Source of the DNA: Deltaproteobacteria bacterium
GTDB taxonomy: Bacteria; Desulfobacterota; DSM-4660; Desulfatiglandales; Desulfatiglandaceae
Direction: 5' to 3'
NCBI GenBank assembly: GCA_003646995.1
Contig: QMLZ01000014.1
Span: 1 to 27,021 of the forward strand
Length of the DNA: 27,021 nt
Positions 8,228-14,937 of the stretch are shown here, piece after piece (positions within the stretch are counted from its first letter, which is position 1; every line of letters starts with the position of its first letter). The position numbers were made by a program, and so were the translations under genes. The notes beneath the pieces were generated by a model. The model was not told the origin of the DNA. It saw nothing but the letters and a program-made list of their open reading frames with translations, and made no database searches.

Positions 8228-9613
8228 TCATGCCCCCACATTCTTACTCAAGTTGATACCATATCGTTTCATCCTGTTCCAGATGGTAACCCGCGATACC
8301 CCGAGTATCCTCGCCGCCTCAGATTGGTTTCCCTTGGCCTGCTTAAGTGCCTTGATAAGTTCCTGTTTTTTCAGTTTATCCTTGTTTAGACTGAACATCT
8401 TGTCGCTTTTCCTTTTAGGTATTTCACCGTTGTAGATATGGGGTGGGAAGTGATAAGGCTGGATCAGGTTTTCCTGGCATGCCACAAATGCATACTCAAA
8501 AGCACTCTTTAATTCTCTCACGTTCCCAGGCCAGGGGTAATTGATAAGCAATAACATGGCTTCCTTAGTAATTCCGGTTATTTCTCTTCCTGTCTTTAGC
8601 CTTATGTGATTGAAAAAGGCCTCGGCCAGAATGGGGATATCTTCACGCCTTTCCCTCAGCGGTGGGAGATGAATGGGGATCACGTTGATTCTAAAAAAGA
8701 GGTCTTGCCTGAAAGCCCCTTTGCTTACAAGATCTTGTAAGTCTCTATTGGTAGCGGTTATAATTCGTACATCTACTGGTATAGGGCGATTGTCTCCCAC
8801 TCTTTCGATTACCTTTTCCTCTAATACCCTGAGGAGCTTGACTTGGGTCGAAAGGGGTAAGTCGCCGATTTCATCAAGAAAAATGTCTCCACCGCTTGCG
8901 GCCTCGAAACGGCCCTGGCGGCTACGGTATGCTCCGGTAAATGCACCCTTTACGTGCCCGAAAAGCTCACTTTCCAGCAGGGATTCGTTCAACGCGGCAC
9001 AGTTGACCTTTACGTACGGCTTGTCCTTTCTGGGTCCGATCTCGTGTATTGCACGGGCTACAAGCTCCTTGCCTGAACCGCTCTCACCCAGGATGAGCAC
9101 CGGGGCGTCAGACTGGGCGGCATTTTCAATAAGATCAAACACTTTTCTCATTTGAGCTGAAGCGCCTAATATTCCATGAAACCCGTCCTCGGCCCTCAGT
9201 TCTCGCTTGTAGGCCTCTATTTGGAAGTCTTTTACTACCAATTCGGTTATGTCAGTAATGGTTTCAACTGCGCCTATGACCTTTCCATCATTGTCCTTCA
9301 GCAAGGCCGCGTTCTTAATTACATGAACGAAAGAACCATCCTTGCGTTGGACAACGCATTTCCTCATGTTTACACTACCAGTCCTGAACAACCGGCACCA
9401 GTGATCAGTGGTAGTATCCCTCGCTATTTCGCATAGATCGCAGTTCAAGATGGTACAAGGGCTACCGACCAGCTCGCTGTTATCATAACCAACAATTTTT
9501 TCCAGGGCGCTGTTTACCGAGACTATGGTCCCCTTTTTGTCCACAATCATGATGCCGTCCTGGATAGTTTCCACAACTGTTTCCCAATAGGTGTTTAAAT
9601 TCTGTTTAAACAT
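8228..9613 (-). CDS. Sigma-54-dependent transcriptional activator with cysteine-rich PAS domain (EBP1)
   Basis: A 461-residue enhancer-binding protein. An N-terminal PAS domain (about 5-125) contains five cysteines (53, 58, 61, 73, 86) where a heme, flavin or Fe-S ligand could be held. The AAA+ domain follows: Walker A GESGSGKE (176-183), the sigma-54-contacting GAFTGA loop (223-228), Walker [10 protein letters not shown] (243-251) and WPGNVREL near 361. The C-terminal Fis-type helix-turn-helix is at about 430-451 ([20 protein letters not shown]). There is no receiver domain, so signal input is probably direct sensing by PAS rather than phosphorylation. It is divergent from the TusA-Hdr operon, whose sigma-54 promoter lies in the shared intergenic region, and upstream of the efflux operon, which also has a sigma-54 promoter. 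Either or both may be targets. Confidence 0.95.
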   Translation of the reverse strand: MFKQNLNTYWETVVETIQDGIMIVDKKGTIVSVNSALEKIVGYDNSELVGSPCTILNCDLCEIARDTTTDHWCRLFRTGSVNMRKCVVQRKDGSFVHVIKNAALLKDNDGKVIGAVETITDITELVVKDFQIEAYKRELRAEDGFHGILGASAQMRKVFDLIENAAQSDAPVLILGESGSGKELVARAIHEIGPRKDKPYVKVNCAALNESLLESELFGHVKGAFTGAYRSRQGRFEAASGGDIFLDEIGDLPLSTQVKLLRVLEEKVIERVGDNRPIPVDVRIITATNRDLQDLVSKGAFRQDLFFRINVIPIHLPPLRERREDIPILAEAFFNHIRLKTGREITGITKEAMLLLINYPWPGNVRELKSAFEYAFVACQENLIQPYHFPPHIYNGEIPKRKSDKMFSLNKDKLKKQELIKALKQAKGNQSEAARILGVSRVTIWNRMKRYGINLSKNVGA

Positions 9614-9626
9614 TTGCTCCTCTCCC

Positions 9627-9663
9627 GTTAAGATTTAACACAAGTTAAAAATATCATATTAAC
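9627..9663. promoter_or_regulatory. Cluster of GTTAA/TTAAC half-sites, candidate enhancer for EBP1
   Basis: Four half-sites lie in 37 bases: GTTAA 9627-9631, TTAAC 9635-9639, GTTAA 9644-9648, TTAAC 9659-9663. They make overlapping inverted repeats, including the perfect TTTAAC-ACAA-GTTAAA at 9634-9649. The cluster is about 110-145 bp upstream of the -24 element at 9771, the usual distance for an activator-binding site. It also overlaps the putative promoter of the activator gene, which would permit autoregulation. The AT-rich composition makes chance repeats more likely than usual. Confidence 0.4.
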
Positions 9664-9670
9664 ATGTCAA
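9642..9670 (-). promoter_or_regulatory. Possible sigma-70-type promoter of the EBP1 gene
   Basis: On the minus strand a perfect TTGACA (9670-9665) is followed after 17 bases by TAACTT (9647-9642), a poor -10. It is about 30 bases from the ATG at 9613 and overlaps the GTTAA/TTAAC palindromes. Confidence 0.4.
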
Positions 9671-9770
9671 TGGCAACCATGGATTTTCGGGTATCTGCTC
9701 TCATTTCTCATGCCCTGTATTTATTGGCCTCTCGTGGCGTTTTAAACAATCACCAGGCAAAAAAACATTG

Positions 9771-9786
9771 TGGCATGGCAATTGCT
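9771..9786 (+). promoter_or_regulatory. Sigma-54 (-24/-12) promoter of the TusA-Hdr-DsrE operon
   Basis: TGGCAT-GGCAA-TTGCT has the invariant GG and GC at correct spacing and a perfect -12 element; the -24 differs from TGGCAC at one position. Transcription would start near 9797, about 28 bases before the first gene. A sigma-54 activator gene lies divergently next to it. Confidence 0.75.
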
Positions 9787-9824
9787 GAACAAGGGGGCAG
9801 AAAATGTAGTGGTGAGGATTCTTC

Positions 9825-10073
9825 TTGTTGAAAACAGAACCTGATGAAGTCTTGGACTTGAGAAACTTTTTGGGCCCCGTGGCCTTGTTGAAGGTCACAA
9901 ACGTTTTCAGAGAACTGTTACCAAACCAGGTCCTGGAAATAGTAGTAGGGGACCTTGATATGAAAAACGATCTCTTTAAGGTGCTCAAGGCATTTTCCTA
10001 TGAAATCATCGATGTGGACGAACATGAAACATTTTGCAGAATTTGGCTCAAGAAACATGAAAAGAACCCATGA
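9825..10073 (+). CDS. TusA-like protein lacking the catalytic cysteine
   Basis: An 82-residue protein with the outline of the TusA/SirA fold: VLDLRNFLGPVALLKVTNVFRELLP in the place of the usual beta-strand, CPxP loop and first helix, then LEIVVGDLDMKNDLFKVLKAF matching the strand-helix segment of TusA. At the motif itself, canonical TusA has Cys-Pro-x-Pro; here Gly17-Pro18-Val-Ala replaces it, so the persulfide-carrying cysteine is missing. The only cysteine is Cys71 near the C-terminus. The start is a TTG at 9825 with GTGAGG upstream; the only nearby in-frame ATG (9804) runs at once into a stop. It is the first gene after the sigma-54 promoter, and a canonical TusA follows. It may be a non-catalytic partner or regulator of sulfur transfer; it could also carry sulfur on Cys71. 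Confidence 0.75.
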   Translation: MLKTEPDEVLDLRNFLGPVALLKVTNVFRELLPNQVLEIVVGDLDMKNDLFKVLKAFSYEIIDVDEHETFCRIWLKKHEKNP

Positions 10074-10108
10074 GCCTTGGCGCGAAAACACGAATGGGAA
10101 CAAGCGGA

Positions 10109-10144
10109 GATTGCTGGTTGAGATAATGTTGTTTTCCGGCAATC
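10109..10144 (+). other. Intercistronic hairpin between the two TusA-like genes
   Basis: GATTGCTGG (10109-10117) pairs with CCGGCAATC (10136-10144): nine pairs with one G-U wobble and an 18-base loop. No T-tract follows, so it is not a standard terminator. It could affect mRNA processing or the relative amounts of the two proteins. Confidence 0.4.
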
Positions 10145-10184
10145 ACCGACCATACCAACAAAGGACAGAGTAAGGAGGAGAAAA

Positions 10185-10439
10185 ATGGCGGAATTAGATC
10201 TTAGCAACATTGAGGTGGCAAGTACAGTGGACGCTCGAGGGAGCGCATGTCCCGGCCCTCTTCTGGAGGCCAAAAAGGGAATAGGGAAGGTAAAAATTGG
10301 TGAAGTTCTTGAAGTTCTGTCGGGCGATCCGGGCACAAGGAACGATATACCGGCCTGGGCTAACAAGGTCGGGCATGAGTTTCTGGGTGTGGTAGAGGCT
10401 GACGGATACGACAGACTTTTCGTTCGAAGGAAAAAGTAG
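10185..10439 (+). CDS. tusA: TusA-family sulfur carrier protein
   Basis: An 84-residue single-domain protein with the TusA signature DARGSACPGPLLEAKKGI; Cys22 of the CPGP motif is the residue that carries the persulfide in the family. The following GEVLEVLSGDPGTRNDIPAWANKVGHEF and the C-terminal strand LFVRRKK fit the compact beta-alpha fold. An AAGGAGGAG ribosome-binding site precedes the ATG. In bacteria with Hdr-like sulfur pathways, TusA passes sulfane sulfur between rhodanese or DsrE-type proteins and the oxidising or reducing complex. Its place beside MvhD-, Hdr- and DsrE-like genes fits that role here, which is inference from context. This copy keeps the catalytic cysteine that the preceding paralogue lacks. 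Confidence 0.92.
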   Translation: MAELDLSNIEVASTVDARGSACPGPLLEAKKGIGKVKIGEVLEVLSGDPGTRNDIPAWANKVGHEFLGVVEADGYDRLFVRRKK

Positions 10440-10451
10440 GCGGTAAGAAAA

Positions 10452-10865
10452 ATGGGTTCTCAGGGTGAAAACGGAAAGATTTTGGTGCTAGCCACCGAGC
10501 ACTGTGCATACCCTGGTGCCAATTCGGTGGGCCAGGCCCACAGTACATACCCGGCCAATACCTATATCTTGCGAGTGCCAGCCCCGGTGATGTTCCCAGA
10601 AAAGTTTTACCTGGATTGCTTCAGGAAAGGAATCAGCGGGATCATAATAATGTCGTGCGGGGCTGAGTGCCCGTATGAGGGGGCCTATACCGCACTGGCC
10701 AAGAGGGTGGACAAGGTCTACGAGATGATGAAGGCCGAGGGGCTGGATATTCGTAGGCTCAGGCTTACGGCAATATGTACGGTTTGCAACCGCGCATTTC
10801 TCAAAGAGGTCAATGAGATGAATGAGTTGGTCAAGGAGCTTGGCCCACCCCAATTCAATGCCTAG
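10452..10865 (+). CDS. MvhD/FlpD-family iron-sulfur protein (hydrogenase delta-subunit type)
   Basis: A 137-residue protein of the MvhD type, the small iron-sulfur subunit that passes electrons to HdrA in heterodisulfide reductase complexes. The family outline is clear: ILVLATEHCAYPGANSVGQ at the start, YPANTYILRVPAPVMFPEKF, then GIIIMSCGAECPYEGAY, a helical stretch (LRLTAICTVCNRAF), and the terminal NELVKELGP. Cysteines are at 18, 56, 69, 73, 109 and 112. The pattern differs from textbook MvhD: the N-terminal site has one Cys (Cys18, not a Cys-x-x-Cys pair), and there is an extra CTVC pair at 109-112. Cluster type therefore cannot be assumed. It begins 12 bases after tusA. I infer that it shuttles electrons to or from the HdrA paralogues next door. 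Confidence 0.85.
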   Translation: MGSQGENGKILVLATEHCAYPGANSVGQAHSTYPANTYILRVPAPVMFPEKFYLDCFRKGISGIIIMSCGAECPYEGAYTALAKRVDKVYEMMKAEGLDIRRLRLTAICTVCNRAFLKEVNEMNELVKELGPPQFNA

Positions 10866-10871
10866 TCATTG

Positions 10872-10920
10872 AGGGCCGGCCGGTTCCTTGCTCCTGTGAT
10901 ATGAGGACCTGGCTGGCCCT
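10872..10920 (+). other. Long intercistronic hairpin upstream of hdrA1
   Basis: Arms at 10872-10887 and 10905-10920 form 15 of 16 possible pairs (two G-U) around a 17-base loop. The outer ten-base stem is AGGGCCGGCC with GGCTGGCCCT. No T-tract follows. It starts seven bases after the MvhD-like stop codon and could protect or mark the 3' end of a processed upstream mRNA segment. Confidence 0.5.
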
Positions 10921-10993
10921 TCACGTGTACTGGGTAAGATGAGGGCACCGCCAGAAAATCAAATCGTGAGGGTGTCGAGATACTGGAGGAGTG

Positions 10994-12301
10994 ATGAGTA
11001 GCAATGAGACGCTAACATTCGATGTGGTAGTAGTAGGAGGAGGTATCGGGGGGCTCCAGGCCGCCTTAGACCTAGCTGACCAAGATTTCAAGGTGGTGAT
11101 AATAGAAAGGGATGCCTCCATTGGAGGAAAGATGATTCGCCTTTCCAAGGTCTTTCCTACGTTGGACTGTGCCAGTTGTATCACCACACCCAAGATGGCA
11201 GCTGCAGCCCATCACGATAATATCACCATATACACTTATTGCGAGCTGAATTCCCTGGATCGCGATGGTGACAATGTTGTGGCATCTATAACTCAGAAGC
11301 CAAGATACGTGGATCCTGAAAAGTGCATAGGCTGTAGGCAATGTGAATACAACTGTCCTGTTTTGGTGCCGGATGAAGAGCAGGGAGGCTTTTCCGCTAG
11401 AAAAGCCATCTACATCCCATTTTCCAATGCGATTCCCCAGATCGCATTGATGGATGTGGAAAACTGTATCCTCTGTGGAAAGTGTGAAAAGGTTTGCCCT
11501 ACCAACGCGGTAGACTACTTTCAAGAGCCGAAAAGATTCAAAATAGTTGCCAAGGCCGCAGTTTTGGCAACAGGTTTCGAGCTTACGCCTTTGGAGAATA
11601 AGACTCAGTACGGTGAGGGCAAGATACCTAACGTGATTACAGCACTCCAGATGGAAAGATTGCTTGCCCCCCATGGTCCGTATCTGAGGGTGCTGCGGCC
11701 GTCAGACGGCAAAGAACCCGATTCCATCGCCTTTATCCAGTGCGCAGGATCGCGGGACAAGAGCATGGGTGTCCCTTACTGCTCCAGGGTTTGTTGTATG
11801 TACGCAATAAAGCAGGCGATGCTGCTTTCGGGTGCCTTGCCACTTGCAGACATAACCATCTACTTCATGGACATAAGGGCCTTTGGTAAGGGGTATGAGC
11901 AGTTCTATCAGAACGCCATGGCCATGGGTATCCAGTTCGTAAAGGCAAAAGTGGCCAGAATCAATCCAGGGCCGGATGGCAGTGTCACTGTACAATATGA
12001 AGACCAATATGGAGATGGTGTGACCACAGCAGACCATGATCTGGTGGTTTTGTCCCTGGGGATGGTGCCGGGATGGGACCCTCAGGGGTATTGTGCTGTC
12101 TCAAAGGACACAGATGGTTTTATAAGAACCATCCAGCCGAAGATTTCGCCTACCCTGACGGATATGGAAGGGGTTTTTGTAACAGGTGTGGCGGCAGGGC
12201 CAAAGGATATTGTTGACACAATTGCAGAGGCGGGTGCTGCTGCTATGGAGGCCTCCAAATATTTGTTTGCCTTGGAGAGTTCCAAGAAGGCGGCTGCATA
12301 A
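10994..12301 (+). CDS. HdrA-like flavoprotein with inserted two-cluster ferredoxin domain (HdrA1, QmoA-like)
   Basis: A 435-residue HdrA/QmoA-type FAD protein. The dinucleotide-binding GGGIGG is at 15-20, followed by the HdrA-typical Cys59-x-x-Cys62 in TLDCASCITTPKM. A ferredoxin insert has two [4Fe-4S] motifs (Cys111, 114, 117, 121 and Cys158, 161, 164, 168). The second FAD-domain segment contains QCAGSRD and YCSRVCC (Cys250, 263, 267, 268). There is no N-terminal HdrA domain and no C-terminal ferredoxin, so it is shorter than archaeal HdrA (about 650 residues) and near QmoA in length. The ATG at 10994 was preferred over the adjacent GTG at 10991 because the GGAGG would be too close to the latter. 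By family it is the flavin hub of a cytoplasmic electron-transfer complex; its partner is probably the next gene product. Confidence 0.92.
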   Translation: MSSNETLTFDVVVVGGGIGGLQAALDLADQDFKVVIIERDASIGGKMIRLSKVFPTLDCASCITTPKMAAAAHHDNITIYTYCELNSLDRDGDNVVASITQKPRYVDPEKCIGCRQCEYNCPVLVPDEEQGGFSARKAIYIPFSNAIPQIALMDVENCILCGKCEKVCPTNAVDYFQEPKRFKIVAKAAVLATGFELTPLENKTQYGEGKIPNVITALQMERLLAPHGPYLRVLRPSDGKEPDSIAFIQCAGSRDKSMGVPYCSRVCCMYAIKQAMLLSGALPLADITIYFMDIRAFGKGYEQFYQNAMAMGIQFVKAKVARINPGPDGSVTVQYEDQYGDGVTTADHDLVVLSLGMVPGWDPQGYCAVSKDTDGFIRTIQPKISPTLTDMEGVFVTGVAAGPKDIVDTIAEAGAAAMEASKYLFALESSKKAAA

Positions 12302-12337
12302 AAGGCAGATCCTCATGGAGGAAGTGGAGACTGGATA

Positions 12338-14266
12338 ATGACTGAGGAAAAGAAAGAGACACAAGGAACACAGGAAGAACCCAAGGTGGGTGTTTATGTT
12401 TGCCATTGCGGGGGTAATATCTCAGATCATGTGGACGTGGAAGTTGTCAGGCAAGAGGCTGAGAAGATCCCCGGCGTAGTTGTGGCCAAGAGGAACATGT
12501 TCATGTGTTCAGACCCGGGCCAGGATTTAATCGCCGAGGATATAAAAAAAGGGATTGTGAACAGGGTCGTAGTCGCCTCATGCGCCCCTAGCCTTCACGA
12601 AACCACGTTCAGAGGAACCCTTGCACGCGCCGGGTTGAATCCATACCTGTACGAACATGCCAACATCCGCGAGCAGGTGAGCTGGGTGCACGACGGTGAG
12701 CCGGCCACAAAAAAGGCCATCCGTTTGGTCGCTGCAGCAGTGGGTAAGGCCAAAAACCTGGAACCCTTGGAACCCATAAGGGTCGACGCAAGACGCCATG
12801 CCGTGGTGATCGGGGGCGGCATAGCAGGCATGAGGGCTGCGAAAGATCTCTCTGATCGCGGCATTGCAGTGGCAGTGATTGAAAAGTCACCGTTTTTGGG
12901 TGGACACACTGCTGAGCTCGACACGGTGGCACCCACGGGAGACAGGGCCGAGGATCTGGTTATGGCACTGGCCTCGGATATCCTCAATGATCCTAATATA
13001 AGTGTCCATACGTGCTCCGAGGTTATAGGCTTCGAGGGCTATGTGGGCAATTTTACCGTCCAGGTCAAAACGAGTGCGAATATTTCTGAGGACTCCAAGG
13101 AGAAACTCCGGCGCATGGAGGCATCAGGGAGGATGCCCGGGACCTTTGTTCCCTTTGTGGGCGTCTTGCCCCATCCTACCCCGGAAAAGGACGAAGAATT
13201 CTCATTAAATACCAGCGTAATAGTTCTTGCAACGGGGTTCAGACCGTATGAGCCGCGGAAAGGCGAATACGGCTATGGGGACCATAAAGAGGTGTTAACG
13301 CTCCCCCAATTCATTGAGAAGATGGCCTCGGCAGAGGGATCTGGGGAGGTTTTGAAGATTGATGGCAAGGAAATTCGCAGCATTTCAATGATTCATTGCG
13401 TTGGAAGCCGGCAAATACCGGGAATCCATGAGCCGGACGAGGACGGGAACCTTAATGAATACTGCTCCAGGACCTGCTGCTCGGCCACACTGCATGCTGC
13501 AAACCTGATCCGAAAGAATTTTCCCAAGACCCGGGTATTCGAGTTCTATCGAGATATCAGGGCGTATGGAAGAGGGCAGGAAGAACTTTACAACGAGGCG
13601 GCTGACAACAAGGTGATATTTCTCCGCTTTGAACCGGAGGAACCACCAGAGGTTACCAACGAAGGTGTCCCGAGTGGTTATCCGTTAAAGGTAAAGGTAA
13701 AGGATACGCTGACATTTGGTGAAGAGATTGAGGTTCCGTCTGATCTGGTTGTGCTTGCCGTGGGGATGATTCCAAATGATGTGTCGACCCTGGTGGAGAT
13801 GATGAAGCTTCCTGTTGGAGCCGACAAGTTTCTGCTGGAGGTGCATCCAAAGCTCCGTCCGGTGGAGCTGTCAATAGCAGGAATACTACTGGCTGGTACA
13901 TGTCAAGCACCTATGGATATCGGGGAGGCCTGCAATGCAGCAGGGGCGGCAGCGGTTAAGGCATCAGCAATGTTGGCCCGTGGCTATGTGGAGCTGGATC
14001 CTTTCGTGGCGGAAGTGGATCTCGAAAAATGCAAGGGTACAGGCGCATGTGTGGAGGCGTGCCTGGTCGAGGGTGCTTTGAAGCTGGTTGAAATGGAAAT
14101 AGATGGTCAGAAGGTCCAGCGGGCACAAGTTGTTCCGGCATTGTGCAAGGGATGCGGTGCCTGTGTGGCAGTGTGCCCTGAAAATGCCATAAATGTGAAG
14201 GGCTGGACCCTCAAGCAATATGAGGAAATGGTTGACATGATAGTGCGGGATGAACTTGCTGCGTGA
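12338..14266 (+). CDS. HdrA-like flavoprotein, long form with C-terminal ferredoxin (HdrA2)
   Basis: A 642-residue HdrA with the N-terminal domain (VGVYVCHCGGNI, Cys22 and Cys24; SCAPSLHETTF, Cys82), the FAD motif GGGIAG (159-164), the CVGSRQ and YCSRTCC stretch (Cys354, 376, 380, 381), and a C-terminal ferredoxin. The last motif CKGCGACVAVCP (603-614) is canonical. The first, Cys565-Lys-Gly-Thr568-Gly-Ala-Cys571-(x3)-Cys575-Leu, has Thr in place of the second cysteine and lacks the usual Pro, so it can offer only three ligands. The region that holds the inserted ferredoxin in the preceding gene product has no cysteine cluster here. The two proteins thus look complementary and may form a heterodimer like QmoA-QmoB. 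The start has GGAG eight bases upstream. A terminal helix follows the ferredoxin. Confidence 0.92.
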   Translation: MTEEKKETQGTQEEPKVGVYVCHCGGNISDHVDVEVVRQEAEKIPGVVVAKRNMFMCSDPGQDLIAEDIKKGIVNRVVVASCAPSLHETTFRGTLARAGLNPYLYEHANIREQVSWVHDGEPATKKAIRLVAAAVGKAKNLEPLEPIRVDARRHAVVIGGGIAGMRAAKDLSDRGIAVAVIEKSPFLGGHTAELDTVAPTGDRAEDLVMALASDILNDPNISVHTCSEVIGFEGYVGNFTVQVKTSANISEDSKEKLRRMEASGRMPGTFVPFVGVLPHPTPEKDEEFSLNTSVIVLATGFRPYEPRKGEYGYGDHKEVLTLPQFIEKMASAEGSGEVLKIDGKEIRSISMIHCVGSRQIPGIHEPDEDGNLNEYCSRTCCSATLHAANLIRKNFPKTRVFEFYRDIRAYGRGQEELYNEAADNKVIFLRFEPEEPPEVTNEGVPSGYPLKVKVKDTLTFGEEIEVPSDLVVLAVGMIPNDVSTLVEMMKLPVGADKFLLEVHPKLRPVELSIAGILLAGTCQAPMDIGEACNAAGAAAVKASAMLARGYVELDPFVAEVDLEKCKGTGACVEACLVEGALKLVEMEIDGQKVQRAQVVPALCKGCGACVAVCPENAINVKGWTLKQYEEMVDMIVRDELAA

Positions 14267-14292
14267 GTAGGAACTTCAAAGGAGTGATGCAA

Positions 14293-14619
14293 ATGGCGCA
14301 GGAACAGGATCAAAAGGCACGAAGGGAGGCAATGAAAAAGCTTCGTGCAGAACGTAAGGATAAAATTTCCGCGGCATCGGCCCGAATGAAGGAGCAAAAA
14401 AAGGCTATAGAGGCCATCACCAGGGTTCTGAAGGAAGGAGCCAAGACCGTTCCACAAGTATCTGAGGAAACGGGGATCTCCACTTCAGAGGTCTTATGGT
14501 ACATCGCCGCGTTGAGAAAATATGGACAAGTAACTGAAGGGGAACAGGACGGCAGTTATTTTCTATACGAACTTGTCCAGAAGGCGCAGGGGGCTGAGAG
14601 CTCCGAGGCAGAGGAATAA
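14293..14619 (+). CDS. Small winged-helix-like protein embedded in the Hdr operon
   Basis: A 108-residue protein. Residues 1-40 are a highly charged helix rich in Lys, Arg and Glu. Residues 41-95 look like a winged helix-turn-helix (AITRVLKEGAKTVPQVSEETGISTSEVLWYIAALRKYGQV) followed by a short beta-wing. It has no cysteines. The ATG at 14293 is chosen for the GGAG eight bases upstream; an earlier GTG at 14263 overlaps the hdrA2 stop codon and lacks a ribosome-binding site. It lies between hdrA2 and hdrC in the same direction with short gaps, so it is co-transcribed with a metabolic complex. It could be a local regulator or, since DNA-binding is not proven, a structural or assembly factor of the complex. 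Confidence 0.75.
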   Translation: MAQEQDQKARREAMKKLRAERKDKISAASARMKEQKKAIEAITRVLKEGAKTVPQVSEETGISTSEVLWYIAALRKYGQVTEGEQDGSYFLYELVQKAQGAESSEAEE

Positions 14620-14633
14620 GGAGGTCTAAAAGA

Positions 14634-14936
14634 ATGGCTGTTGTTGATCCGGCGTTTGCTGAAGAACTAGAGCAGTTTGGCGTTGAGACGGCGGTGGATT
14701 GCTTTAATTGTGGTACATGTGCCGCCATATGCCCTCTCATATATGAGCATTTTCCACGAAAGATGGTGCGGTACATTCAATTGGGGACAAAGGATCGCAT
14801 CTTGGAGAATCCCGAGGAGCTGTGGAAGTGTCTGCATTGCGGACTTTGCACCAAGACCTGCCCAAGAGAAGCGGATCCTGGAGAGGTAATCCTGGGCCTG
14901 AAACGATATGTAGTTGCCAACTGGAGGAGGTCCTGA
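14634..14936 (+). CDS. hdrC: HdrC-like iron-sulfur protein
   Basis: A 100-residue two-[4Fe-4S] protein of the HdrC type. The cluster motifs are CFNCGTCAAICP (Cys23, 26, 29, 33) and CLHCGLCTKTCP (Cys66, 69, 72, 76), separated by the HdrC-like segment with RKMVRYIQLG and ENPEELWKC. It lacks the C-terminal extension of longer HdrC proteins. An AAGGAGG site precedes the ATG, and its stop codon is one base before the hdrB start, implying translational coupling. By family it carries electrons between HdrA flavin or ferredoxin clusters and the HdrB active-site cluster. Confidence 0.92.
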   Translation: MAVVDPAFAEELEQFGVETAVDCFNCGTCAAICPLIYEHFPRKMVRYIQLGTKDRILENPEELWKCLHCGLCTKTCPREADPGEVILGLKRYVVANWRRS

Positions 14937-14937
14937 A

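Noticed and set aside
11072..11674. Long minus-strand open frame inside hdrA1 (200 codons)
   Set aside because: It lies wholly opposite a clear HdrA with intact motifs, has no ribosome-binding site and no protein-like features; a shadow of the real gene.
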